Positions 44,528 to 54,910 of a stretch of DNA of 64,000 bases are shown one piece after another. The stretch covers positions 33,557,001-33,621,000 of the forward strand of contig BSWB01000003.1 of the NCBI GenBank assembly GCA_033239125.1, in the 5' to 3' direction. The position numbers and the translations under genes were made by a program. Below the pieces are notes generated by a model that worked only from the letters and a program-made list of their open reading frames with translations, had not been told where the DNA came from and did no database searches. Position 1 is the stretch's first letter; every line of letters begins with the position of its first letter. This DNA comes from Fagopyrum homotropicum (lineage: Eukaryota; Streptophyta; Magnoliopsida; Caryophyllales; Polygonaceae).

Positions 44528-46202
44528 AAATACCCCATACTTAAGGTTTGCTCGTCCCCGAGCAAATTCCCAACTATAGACTAGAAGATGACATGATTTA
44601 TGTATGCAGAAAAATGGCAAAATCTTTTTGGGTTTTGTGCTTCTACTATTGGATCACCTTCATAGTCATGATCAATGGCAATTGGATAAGCAATTATGTA
44701 TCAAACAATAAGGGCATGGAAAGACAATTGTACTTAACTCAAAAGCATGCATGAGATGTGAGGATGAAGAGGTCAAGAAGATCAAGAGTCTATCCAATCT
44801 AGATTACTAAGTCTTACAAACATTCAAGTAGGTCATAAGGGCTTGTGACATAAAAGGCCAAGAAACGTTGCAATTGGGCGGGGGATTTTCTAGGTTATGT
44901 GATGCTAATCCGGGAATGGAACTAACTCCACATCCTTGTCCTCGATCAACTTCCCCCAAGTGTATATTTTTCCCTATCTTGCTTTCTTTTCTTTTTCTTT
45001 AACTCATTTTTGAGACAATGGCATTGGTGTAAAATAGCCGAAACCTCGGTGATTAGCCATCCTCGGGCTTTTTCTCTTTTTCGAGGTGCATCCACACCGG
45101 GCACACATACCAAAGCTCGTTAGGGCTATTGGTTCATTTGACTTTGGCAAGGCACCAACACCCGATTATGTGAAGTGTACCGAGTTACTTGTCATTTAAA
45201 CTAACGCCCCCAAACCTCTATTTTGGCTACACTTCCGCAATAATTTCAGCATTTCATTCACGACATTCTTTTCATTACATCTTCACCCCGCACTTGCTTT
45301 TCACACATTTCAACACACTAGCATGCTCCTATTCCCGGATATGTTTAAAGGAGGTCGATTTTATATCAATTGAGGTGCTCAAGCAATCATGATCAAGATG
45401 AGAAGTAGAGAAAGATGAAATGCCTCATTCATTCCTAGATGGTATGCAAGAACTATCATGTAATTTCGACTTTCAATACTCAATCCATTCTAGGCAATCA
45501 TCATGATCACAAGTCATTCATAGAATTTAAGAGAAGTAGTTCAAGTCCACATATGCATTTATCAATTCAACACATAAGGCCATCCATAGCCAATCACAAG
45601 ACAAGTTTCATCATTAGGGTCATATCCAAGCCTAGAAAGCACAAAAATTTTTAAATTTTCTGATTTTTTTGGAATTTTTGGAATATGTATGTACAATGCA
45701 AGAAATGTGCAAATATTAACCTATCCTAGATGCTCATCATGCAAAGGATCATGCAAACCCCACCCCATACTTAGAAACACATTGTCCCCAATGTGTAAAT
45801 GAAGTAGAGAGAGTGAAAGAAGGTTCTCACAATGTAAAATTGTTTGCTATGGTATTTGGGAATTCTCAAGTGAATTGATGTTGGATGATTCTTTCAACCA
45901 TGGTAGAGAGCTCTAAGCATCCTTCAAAGCTTCGGAACCCGCGGTAGGCACCGCTAGCCGTCCAAGTTCCGCGTCCGCTCCACCCATAATTGGTGAGGGT
46001 GTCATCATCTTTTTCATTGCCAAGAAAGGCTTCCAATGCCACTAATGCTCTAGCACACACACTAAGTAGACAAAACACACAAAAAGCACAAAAAAAAACA
46101 GAAAAATCTAAGCAAAAATGAAAAGGAAAAAAGTGTTACCAATGGGTTGTCTCCCACCAAGCGCTTCTTTAAGGTCATTAGCTTGACCAAACTCGGGAGC
46201 GT
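44528..46202 (-). other. E3 3' untranslated region
   Basis: 1.7 kb between the pol end and the 3' LTR without a substantial gene; a 70-codon frame at 45866-46078 is not recognised. It contains, on the minus strand, the terminal PPT block (44528-44562), the conserved noncoding block (about 45010-45200), an internal PPT-like block (45769-45802), and a TGGGAGACAACCCA stem-loop (46143-46156) after the pol stop. Confidence 0.75.
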
Positions 46203-49200
46203 CTATTCGAGGTGAAGCGGGGCAATCATGTCTACCGGGGCTCCCGGAATATACTTCTTCAAGCGATGCCCATTCACCTTGAAATTTCCACAATGCTCCC
46301 CTCCTATTTCAATAGCTCCATGGGGAAAGATCTTCTTCACCACATATGGCCCGGTCCATCTTGATTTGAGCTTTCCGGGAAAGAGCCTTAGCCTTGAGTT
46401 GAAGAGAAGGACAAGATCTCCTTCACTCAACTCCTTTGGAATGATCCTCTTGTCATGCCACCTTTTGGTTCTCTCCTTGTAGATCCGGGCATTCTCATAA
46501 GCTTCCAACCGGAGCTCCTCAAGGGCATTGATATCAAGCAACCTCTTTTCTCCCGCTTCCTTGAGGTCAAAATTTAGCCACTTAATGGCCCAATAAGCTC
46601 TATGCTCCATTTCCACCGGGAGATGGCAAGACTTGCCATAGACCAACTTGTAGGGAGTGGTTCCAATTGGTGTCTTGAAGGCGGTTCTATATGCCCATAG
46701 TGCGTCATTGAGCTTCATAGCCTAATCCTTCTTTGTCCTAGACACCGTCTTCTCGAGGATGGCCTTGATCTCTCGGTTGGAGATCTCCACTTGACCACTA
46801 GTTTGGGGATGGTAGGGTGTTGCCACCTTATGAGTCACCCCATACTTGGCCAAAAGTGCTCCAAAGTTCCTATTTGTGAAGTGCTTCCCTCCATCACTAA
46901 TGATTACCCTTGGTGTCCCAAACCTAGGGAAGATCACCCGGTTGAAGAATCGCACTACCACCTTGGCATCATTCGTAGGAGAAGCGATCGCTTCTACCCA
47001 TCTTGACACATAGTCCACCGCCAACATGATGTAGAGATTGCCACATGAAGAAGGGAATGGTCCCATGAAGTCTACACCCCACACATCAAAAATCTCAACT
47101 TCTTGGATGTTATTCAAAGGCATTTCATTCCTCCTTGAGATGTTTCCCGTCCTTTGGCAAGCATCACATGCCGCTACAAAACCTTGCACATCTCTAAACA
47201 AGTTAGGCCAATAAAAACCGGATTGCAATACCTTTGCACACGTCTTGTGTGAGCTAGCATGGCCTCCGCATGGTAAGGAGTGGCAATGCCAGATCACACT
47301 CTCCACTTCATCCTCCGGTATGCATCTTCTAAGCACCCCATCCGGGCCTCTCTTGAATAGAAGTGGCTCACTCCAATAGTAATGCCGTACATCGTTGAAG
47401 AACTTCTTCCTTTGTGCATATGTAAATCCGGGAGGTACTTCCTCACACACTAAGTAGTTCACGATGTCGGCGTACCATGGCTCACTTCCTCTAGCCACTT
47501 GGAACAAGCATTCCTCCACCATTTGCAATTGTTCATCCCGGAATGAATAATCTATCGGGATGTTGTCTTTCTCAAGCTCCAATGGTGGGAGTCTACTAAG
47601 GTGATCCGCCACAGAGTTCTCGGATCCTTTCTTATCTCGTATCTCCAAATCAAACTCTTGAAGAAGAAGGATCCACCGAATCAACCTTGGTTTGGCATCC
47701 TTCTTTGTAAGTAGATAACGGATCGCCGCATGATCCGTATAAACTATGACCTTCGCTCCAACAAGGTATGAGCGGAACTTCTCAAATGCATACACCACCG
47801 CCAACAACTCCTTCTCGGTGGTAGCATAATTGAGTTGGGCGTCATCTAGCGTCTTGCTAGCATAGTAAATAGCATGAGTGCGCCCTTCTTTCCTTTGCCC
47901 TAAAACAGCCCCAACAGCCACATCACTTGCATCGCACATGATCTCAAATGGTAGACTCCAATCCGGAGGTTGCATGATAGGTGCGGAGATCAAGGCGTTC
48001 TTCAAGCTACAAAAAGCTTCAAGACAATCCTTGGAAAAGACAAAATCAACATCTTTCATTAGTAGGTTAGTGAGAGGCTTAGAAATTTTAGAGAAGTCTC
48101 GAATAAACCTCCGGTAAAAACCGGCATGCCCTAAGAAACTCCTTACCCCCTTCACCGAGGTAGGTGGTGGCAACTTCTCTATCGTTTCAATCTTAGCCCT
48201 ATCAACCTCAATGCCACGGTTAGACACCAAGGGTCCTAACACAATCCCTTCACTTACCATGAAGTGGCATTTTTCCCAATTTAAGACAAGATTTGTCTCC
48301 TCACATCTTTGCAACACTAATGACAAGTTAGCCAAGCAATCATCGAAAGAAGAACCATAAATAGAGAAATCATCCATGAACACTTCCATGATATTTTCTA
48401 TGTATTCCGAAAAGATAGCCATCATACACCTTTGGAAGGTGGCGGGTTCATTACACAACCCAAATGGCATTCTCCTATATGCAAAGGTACCCCATGGACA
48501 TGTAAAAGTCGTTTTCTCTTGGTCATCGGGGTGGATAGGAATTTGGAAGAATCCACTATACCCATCTAAATAGCAAAAATGAGAGTGTTGAGCTAACCTT
48601 TCTAGCATTTGGTCAATGAAGGGGAGGGGGAAGTGATCTTTCCTAGAGGCCATGTTCAATTTCCTATAATCAATGCACATCCTCCACCCCGTAACCGTCC
48701 TAGTCGGTATTAGTTCATTGTTCTCATTAGTTACTACCGTCATCCCACCCTTCTTAGGCACTACATGAACGGGGCTAACCCACTTACTATCCGAGATAGG
48801 GTAGATAATTCCTGCATCTAGCAACTTAATGATTTCCTTTTTGACCACCTCTTTCATTATAGGATTCAATCTCCTTTGATGTTCAATAGAGGGTTTGTGG
48901 TTATCTTCCATCATTATCTTATGCATGCACAAAGATGGCTTAATGCCGACCAAATCATCAATAGTATAACCAATGGCTTTCCTATGTAATCTTAGTTCAT
49001 GCAGCAATTTAGCAAGTTCATCATCACTCAAGCATGCATTAACAATCACATGATATGTAGAATTATCACCAAGAAATGCATACTTTAAATGAGAGGGAAG
49101 GGGTTTAAGTTCAAGTGAGGGAGGACCTCTATCGGTTGAAGACGATCCAAATAAGGTTGGATGAGATGAATCCAAAGCAAAGGAAGACTCCCCATGGCTC

Positions 49201-49373
49201 CTAGAAGCTTGATCATCATCAAGAGCTGATTCAGGGAAAACCACGGTTGGAAACACGGGTTGCTCATCTTCCACGGCCGTGGTTCTTGCCAAGCCTGCTT
49301 CTCGGAGTTGTCCAGAAAGTTTGACGGCCGTGGAACATAAATCTCGACCGTGGAACTTGCAGCTGTTCACCAC
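46203..49373 (-). pseudogene. E3 pol: RT, RNase H, integrase with one internal stop
   Basis: Read from 49373 leftward: linker with palindrome-encoded residues, RT (MCIDYRKLN, YLDGYSGFFQI, FMDDFSIYGSSF), RNase H (MCDASD, YTDHA, ADHLSRL), integrase zinc finger (HCHSLPCGGH, CDACQ), core (VDFMGPFP, ISDGG, QTSGQVE) and GPY/F module (SRWTGPY). The frame is open for 883 codons to a TAG at 46719-46721, where E1 has Trp in the integrase C-terminal part, and then open again to 46203. Relative to gag-protease the frame is shifted near 49370. Confidence 0.9.
49233..49355 (-). promoter_or_regulatory. E3 palindromes in the protease-RT linker
   Basis: TTCCACGGCCGTGG (49269-49282), an ACGGCCGTGGAA copy near 49324 and half-sites CCACGGTTGG and ACCGTGGAA lie in the linker, matching E1 17035-17150. 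The frameshift between the two E3 open frames is just beside them. Confidence 0.7.
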
Positions 49374-51955
49374 CTCTCGTGGCTCTCAAATCCAGCTCTT
49401 GGCTCCTCATCCAAGGCTTCCAAGGCCTTGATCTCTTCATTGCAGGCCTCTTCAACACCTTCCTCCATCATACTTAAGGTGAGAACCTTTTCCAAGGGAT
49501 CCTTGATCAAGATCGAGCTCACAATTTCTCTAGATTCCTCTTGCTCGACTATGTTGAAGATATCTTCATCAAGGGTTGGCCCTTTCATCATTGTGGACAG
49601 CTTGAACTTGATGTTCTCTTCCCCGATGTTGAAGGAGAGAGTCCCGTTCTTGCAATCCACTAAGCATCCGGAAGTGGCTAGGAAAGGTCTTCCTAAGATG
49701 ATAGGGACCGGATAATCCGCCGGGATGTCCAAAACTACAAAATCAATAGGCACGTAGAATCCTCCTAGCTGCACCGGAATGTCTTCTAGAATCCCAACCG
49801 GATGAGTGATAGAACGGTCCGCCATATAGAGGGTCATCTTGACCGGCTTTGGCTCTCCTAGCCCGACCTTGTTGCTAAGTGCAAGCGGTATGATGCTTAC
49901 ACTTGCCCCAAGATCACAAAGGGCCTCGTACTTCACATCTCCCACTCCTATTGGGATGCAAAAAGAGCCCGGATCCCTCAACTTGGGAGGCATCTCTTCC
50001 TTCATGGTTTGGATCAATTCTGAGGATCTCTTGGTCATTCTTATCTCCCCATACTCCTCCAACTTCCTTTTGTTGGAGAGTATTTCTTTCAAGAACTTCC
50101 CATATGCCGGCATTCCTAAGATGGCATCCATGAACGGAATGTTAATATGTAACTTGGACATTAGTTCAAGGAACTTACCAAAGTGATTGTCTAAACGAGC
50201 TCTTGCTCTTGATTGTGGGAATGGTAGTGGTGGCTTGTATGGAGGCGGTGCCACATAAGTTGGCTCTACATCCTTGCTCTTGCCTCCATCTTCTTGCCTT
50301 CTTCCCTCTTCTACCACTACTTGCTTTCCCTTAGCTTGGTCCTTGGGCATAGGATCCTTCATACTCAACCCACTCCTTGTTGTGATAGCCGACACTTGGC
50401 CTCTTGGGTTGTCTTCGGTTCTTCCGGGAAGCTTTCCCGGATCTCTATGTGCTTCACCCGCCTTTTGAAAGACTTGTGCTTCCAAGACCTTTTGAGCTTT
50501 AGAAATTGAAGTTACGGTGCTCTCAAGTCCACTCAACCTTCCTAGCAATTGCTCAAACATGACTTCGGTTCTATCCTTTGAAGGTTGAGAAAAACCGGGT
50601 GGAGGTTCTTGTGAAGCTCTTTGTGGTGGAGTTGTGCTTGTGGAGGCGGGAGGGTTCAAGGCTCCATCCGGGTTAGAGTAAAAAAATCCGGGATGGTTGT
50701 GGTTGGGCCGGTAATTGTTGAATTGCCGGTTGTTGTTGAAATTTCTTGGGCCTTGGTAATTGTTGAAGTTGCCCCTTCCCATATAATTCACATCCTCCTC
50801 CTTGGAAGACAAGTTAGCTTGTGGAAGCACTTGAGGAGTTGCTTGGCTCTTCAAGGTTGTAGTATACAACTCTCTCAAGGATTTTAACTCGTTGTTGATG
50901 GCGTCAAGCTTGAAATTGCTCATGGTGACTTCGCTCACCTCATATGCTCCCGCCTTTCTTCCTTCACTCTTCCTATGAGAGTACTTCTCAATCACTAGAG
51001 CTTGCTTCTCCACAAACTCCCAAGCATCATCTACATGTTTCTCCATAAATGTCCCACCGGAAAGTGATTGAAGCTTGAATTGGCTATCTTCATCAAGTCC
51101 CTTGAAATAGATCTCCAATAGCTCAATTTTCGGTATGCCATGGTGTGGACAATCTAGGAGAAGGTCTTTGAATCTCTCCCAAGACTTGAACAAACTTTCT
51201 CTATCCCTCACCACGAAGGCATTGATCTTCCCTCTTAATTCGGTGGTCTTGGAAGGTGGGAAGAACTTGGTCAAGAACTCGGTTGTCATCTCCTCCCAAG
51301 TACCAACTCGCCCTTGTGGAATAGATTGATACCAAGCCAAGGCTTTATCCTTAAGAGAGAAGGAAAAAGCCCTAAGCTTATGGTTGTTGCTCTCCAATCT
51401 TGGCGGCCTAAGAGTCTCCATCAAAATCTCGTAGTTTATCAAATGTTGGTGAGGAGACTCTCCTTCCATCCCTCCAAATTGATTGTGCCGGATCATTTGT
51501 AGAACTTGAGGGCGGAGCTCATAGTTGTGGGTTGCGGGATCTCCTAGATTCACACCCGGTCGGTGTGCTCTTTGTGCCGGATCCATACGTCTCCCTAGGG
51601 TTTGTGGCTCCTCGATAGCAATGGGAACAACCCTAACATTGGCCGCCGGCTGCGGTTGTACCACCGGTGGTGGAGGAGGTGGAGGTTGTCGGCGATTAAG
51701 CTCTCCTTGAACAAGGGCTTGCCTAATCTCCTCAATCTCCCTCCTTGTTTCCTCTTGCCTCTCATTGGCAAGTCTCCTTTCTTCCTCCAAGAGCTCATCT
51801 CTTAGCCTTATTTGCTCGAAGGCTTCATCTAACTCAGCTTGAAGATTTCTACCGGCCATCTCTCTCTCTTTTCGGATGTTCTTGGATCTAGATCGAAGGG
51901 TTTTCTCCGGTTCGGGATCGAATGGAGCTAAATCCTTGCCACGAGATCTTCGCAT
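49367..51955 (-). CDS. E3 gag and protease
   Basis: The 862-codon frame starts MRRSRGKD. It has a charged, coiled-coil-like N terminus (about 25-90), a Pro run, a gag core (about 200-310; FSLKDKALAWYQ, EFLTKFFPP), a region with Asn/Gly/Arg (about 390-430) in place of a zinc knuckle, and an intact retropepsin motif CDLGAS (near residue 681), with IILGRPFLATSG after it. It stops with TGA (49367-49369) in the linker. RT follows in another frame. In E1 linker and RT are in one frame with protease, so this is probably a mutation and not programmed shifting. Confidence 0.9.
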   Translation of the reverse strand: MRRSRGKDLAPFDPEPEKTLRSRSKNIRKEREMAGRNLQAELDEAFEQIRLRDELLEEERRLANERQEETRREIEEIRQALVQGELNRRQPPPPPPPVVQPQPAANVRVVPIAIEEPQTLGRRMDPAQRAHRPGVNLGDPATHNYELRPQVLQMIRHNQFGGMEGESPHQHLINYEILMETLRPPRLESNNHKLRAFSFSLKDKALAWYQSIPQGRVGTWEEMTTEFLTKFFPPSKTTELRGKINAFVVRDRESLFKSWERFKDLLLDCPHHGIPKIELLEIYFKGLDEDSQFKLQSLSGGTFMEKHVDDAWEFVEKQALVIEKYSHRKSEGRKAGAYEVSEVTMSNFKLDAINNELKSLRELYTTTLKSQATPQVLPQANLSSKEEDVNYMGRGNFNNYQGPRNFNNNRQFNNYRPNHNHPGFFYSNPDGALNPPASTSTTPPQRASQEPPPGFSQPSKDRTEVMFEQLLGRLSGLESTVTSISKAQKVLEAQVFQKAGEAHRDPGKLPGRTEDNPRGQVSAITTRSGLSMKDPMPKDQAKGKQVVVEEGRRQEDGGKSKDVEPTYVAPPPYKPPLPFPQSRARARLDNHFGKFLELMSKLHINIPFMDAILGMPAYGKFLKEILSNKRKLEEYGEIRMTKRSSELIQTMKEEMPPKLRDPGSFCIPIGVGDVKYEALCDLGASVSIIPLALSNKVGLGEPKPVKMTLYMADRSITHPVGILEDIPVQLGGFYVPIDFVVLDIPADYPVPIILGRPFLATSGCLVDCKNGTLSFNIGEENIKFKLSTMMKGPTLDEDIFNIVEQEESREIVSSILIKDPLEKVLTLSMMEEGVEEACNEEIKALEALDEEPRAGFESHERW

Positions 51956-52072
51956 ACACCTAAAGAGTAATAGATGTCCTGAAAAGAAAAGACACCAACC
52001 AAAGAGAGATCAAAAGCAACAAGAAAGATCTACACTAGAAACAATCACAAAATAGACTCAATCTAGACCTAG

Positions 52073-52090
52073 TCCCCGGCAACGGCGCCA
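52073..52090 (-). other. E3 primer binding site (tRNA-Asp)
   Basis: The minus-strand reading TGGCGCCGTTGCCGGGGA is identical to that of E1 and E5 and lies 6 bp inside the 5' LTR. Confidence 0.9.
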
Positions 52091-52096
52091 AAAACT

Positions 52097-53901
52097 TGTT
52101 ACGCTAAAAAGTGTGCATGCAATAAGCCTTAAATTTATACTCGTTATAATTATCCTAACTTCTAGCGCACCCGCAGTGTACGGGACGTTTGTAGCATGGA
52201 TAGTATTCCGAGGTCGAACACAAAGACTAAGGTGAAATTGATTCGGTTTTGTGATTAAGTTTAGTGAAGGTCTAAGGTTAGAAAAGAGGGAAACAAAGAA
52301 ATGAAAATCTAAATTGTTTTTGGTCGGTTTTGGTGATCAATCAAAGATCACTATTCATGCAAAGTAAACAATCAAACTAGACTAAAAATCAGCACAAATG
52401 AACAAACCAAACAAGATAATGATCAAGGAAAGAAAAGACGGATTCTCGGGGTCGGAAGTTCCGGTTATGGCATAGAACTCAAGTTATCTATTCATTCTTT
52501 GGATTAACTATGATATGTTGGGATTAAGTGTATCTAATTTGGGATCAATTACCGGGTAGGTCTCATAGTCCAACTAGTCCTCACCTAAGGTCTTATTACC
52601 GGGTAAGTCTCTAAGAGCCTAAGGATAGGAATTCTACACAAACCGGATTGTAAATTAGGGGTCTAACCTATCCTTACCGGGTAGGTCTTGGAAAGGGAAA
52701 TCCTAAGCAACTATCCTGGCACATCTAATCCAATGGCGGCTTATTAGGCTCACCACTACCTAAGGTTTGCTATTTTAGATTCTAAGGGCAAGGATTACCG
52801 GGTAAGTCTCTCCTAACACTTAGTCACTACACTAGGTAGGTTAAACTCAGCAAACACTTAGGGTTTCAACATTCTATAGGTCTAAGGCAAGATCTTTCAA
52901 ACCAGGGAAAATCACGGGTTGTTCTTCCTAAACCACGGCCGTGGTTCTTCAAGAACTACCCGTGATTTCTAACAGCAACTACGTTCATAAGCAAAAGTCA
53001 TCCAAAGGTAAATCTAAGTCCATCCTATCATAGTTCTAGCCATAACCATCCTTTCCTTACCCTAGAACCACATCAATTTAGCCTACAACATTCATAATGG
53101 AAATCGAAGCAAACAAACATAAAATCAAAACATCCATTGCAAGATAATGAAAGAAGAGAGGTGAACAAGTGAACTTAATTCAAAACTAAGCTGAAGATTA
53201 GAATGGAGCCACTTACAACCCTTCCAAAAGAAGGTTCAAAGGTTCATACAATCTCTAGAAAACGAAATCCGAAATACAAGAAAGCTATGGTGTGTGTTCT
53301 TCTCCTCCTCTTCAATGGAACTCTCCTTCTTCTCTTTGACACTTTCCTTCCTAGAAAATCTTCTTGTTTTTGAGAATATATTTGTTAGAGAGAAATGGAT
53401 AATGGATGAGCTGCTCCCAAACTACTCTAGCTGCCTCAAACAACCCATGAAGGACCACTTTTATAACAAATCCTTCATGAGCTGGCCATGAGAGTCGTGG
53501 CACAGCTGTCACGAGAATCTAGCAAAATCCACGGTCATTTCCACGGCCGTGGTTCGTCAGAGAACCGTGATTCTATGCAGAAACTCCGCCTTGAATCATT
53601 AAGCTGTGATTTGGTGCATGACTTGTGTTGGCAAGGTTCCATGAGTCCTCCTCAGCCCTTGGCTTGTGTCCTAATGAGTCCGAGGGTGTGTCATCTAAAT
53701 GAACGATCCTCAAACGCATCGTTTAAGCTCCTAAACTTCCCGTAATACCTACAAAACGCGCACAAGTCCGTGTAGACGTCTATCTCGACAAAATATATGA
53801 ATTGGGTGCAAAACGTCTTGAAGTAATGCTAGATCATGCATGAATGAGCGAGAATTCTATCTAAATGTACACCTAAAACTATGTTATAAATCGTGTTATC
53901 A
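52097..53901 (-). repeat. E3 5' LTR
   Basis: 1805 bp, same ends as 42723-44527. Dyads are at 52909-52968 and 53525-53574. Followed on the right by GAACA (53902-53906). Confidence 0.95.
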
Positions 53902-53906
53902 GAACA

Positions 53907-54093
53907 CATGGCTTATAAATCCCAATTTTGACCATACAATCTTTAGAAGTTTTGAACCGAAAACCACAATCGTATTCCTTGATCCTTAGAATCCTTTTCC
54001 CCAAATCTTTACACAAAATCAAGTCTTTGTCTTTTCATTGTCAATAGTTGCACCTTTCCTTGTTAGATCTCTTATTCTGATTTTGATTTCACC
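53907..54093 (+). repeat. E2 3' LTR, second part, truncated
   Basis: Continues the E2 LTR after E3 and ends at TTTGATTTCACC, corresponding to 5' LTR position 33055. The final 128 bp are missing and C2 RT sequence begins directly. Confidence 0.85.
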
Positions 54094-54910
54094 TCATATG
54101 TATTATCGCCCGTCCTCAAATGTCCAGCGTGCTCCTCTCTGCTCCGCGAGTACACTAGGATGTCGTCAATAAACACCACCACAAACTGGTCCAAGAAGTT
54201 GATGGAAATGCCATTCACCAACTACATAAACACGGAAGGAGCATTCGTCAGTCCGAATGACATCACTACAAACTCGTAGTAGTCGTACCTGGTCCGGAAA
54301 CCGTCTTGGGCACATCTTGATCTCTCACACTCAACTGGTGATACCCGGACCTCAAGTCAATCTGGGAGAATACGGTCACTCGCTACAGCTGGTCTAACAA
54401 GTCATCAATGCGAGGTAGTGGATACTTGTTCTTGATCGTCACCTTATTCAACTCCCAATAGTCGATACATAATCTCATCGACCCGTCTTTCTTCCTCACA
54501 AACAGGACTGGTGCTCACCAAGGTGAGACACTAGGGCGGATGAAGCCCTTCTCTGCCAACTTCTTGAGTTGCTTCTTCCGCTTCAACATCTCGATAGGTG
54601 TCATGCGGTAAGGCGCTTGTGAGATCGGTCTCGTACTTGGCTTCAACTCGATGTTGAAATCTACATCCCTCTTTCGTGGCAACCGTAGTGGCTCTCCCAA
54701 TACGTATGTGAACTCACTCACAACTAGGATCTCCTTTGAAGTCAGGCCCTTACTCCCCTTCACGGCGTAACATTAGATGGCCTCACATCCCTGCTAGATC
54801 AATCTCGCCGCTCAAACGGCGCTGATAACTGTGTTGGCCTTATCAAGGTCTCAGCCTCGGAATACCTCAACCTGCCCTGCCTCGGTAGTGACCTTTACGG
54901 CGCTGATTAT
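54094..54910 (-). pseudogene. C2 RT, N-terminal and middle part
   Basis: On the minus strand: KRDVDFNIELKPSTRPISQAPYRM and LAEKGFIRPSVSPW (54515-54700), CIDYWELNKV, a KIDLRSGYHQL-like region near 54340 and FVVVFIDDILVYSR (the catalytic Y/F-x-D-D region, near 54150-54190). Stops and frame changes are frequent. Residues that should join this to 31570 are missing, consistent with a deletion at the E2 right end. Confidence 0.85.

Larger units (their letters stand above)
42723..53901 (-). mobile_element. Complete Athila element E3
   Basis: 11,179 bp with 1805-bp LTRs at both ends and GAACA duplications at 42718-42722 and 53902-53906. It inserted into the E2 3' LTR. gag-pol carries one frameshift and one stop. 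There is no Athila ORF between pol and the 3' LTR, unlike E1. The LTRs differ by eye at a little over 20 positions (about 1.3 percent). Confidence 0.95.
31571..54093 (+). mobile_element. Athila element E2, decayed, with E3 nested in its 3' LTR
   Basis: 5' LTR 31571-33183, altered primer site, broken gag-pol (33312-39072), remnant of the Athila ORF (39235-40095), 3' region, and a 3' LTR starting at 41412. The 3' LTR is interrupted by E3 and ends abruptly near 54093, some 128 bp short of the 5' LTR. No duplication is found, and part of the host RT gene is missing at the right junction, so the right end was deleted together with flanking C2 sequence. Confidence 0.88.

Noticed and set aside
44548..45654. 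Small plus-strand frames opposite the E3 3' region
   Set aside because: Short, without domains, and on the strand opposite to the element; the region is better explained as conserved noncoding sequence.
42723..53901. E3 as an assembly artefact copy of S1 or E0
   Set aside because: It has its own exact GAACA duplication, LTRs of equal length with private differences, and a unique nesting site.
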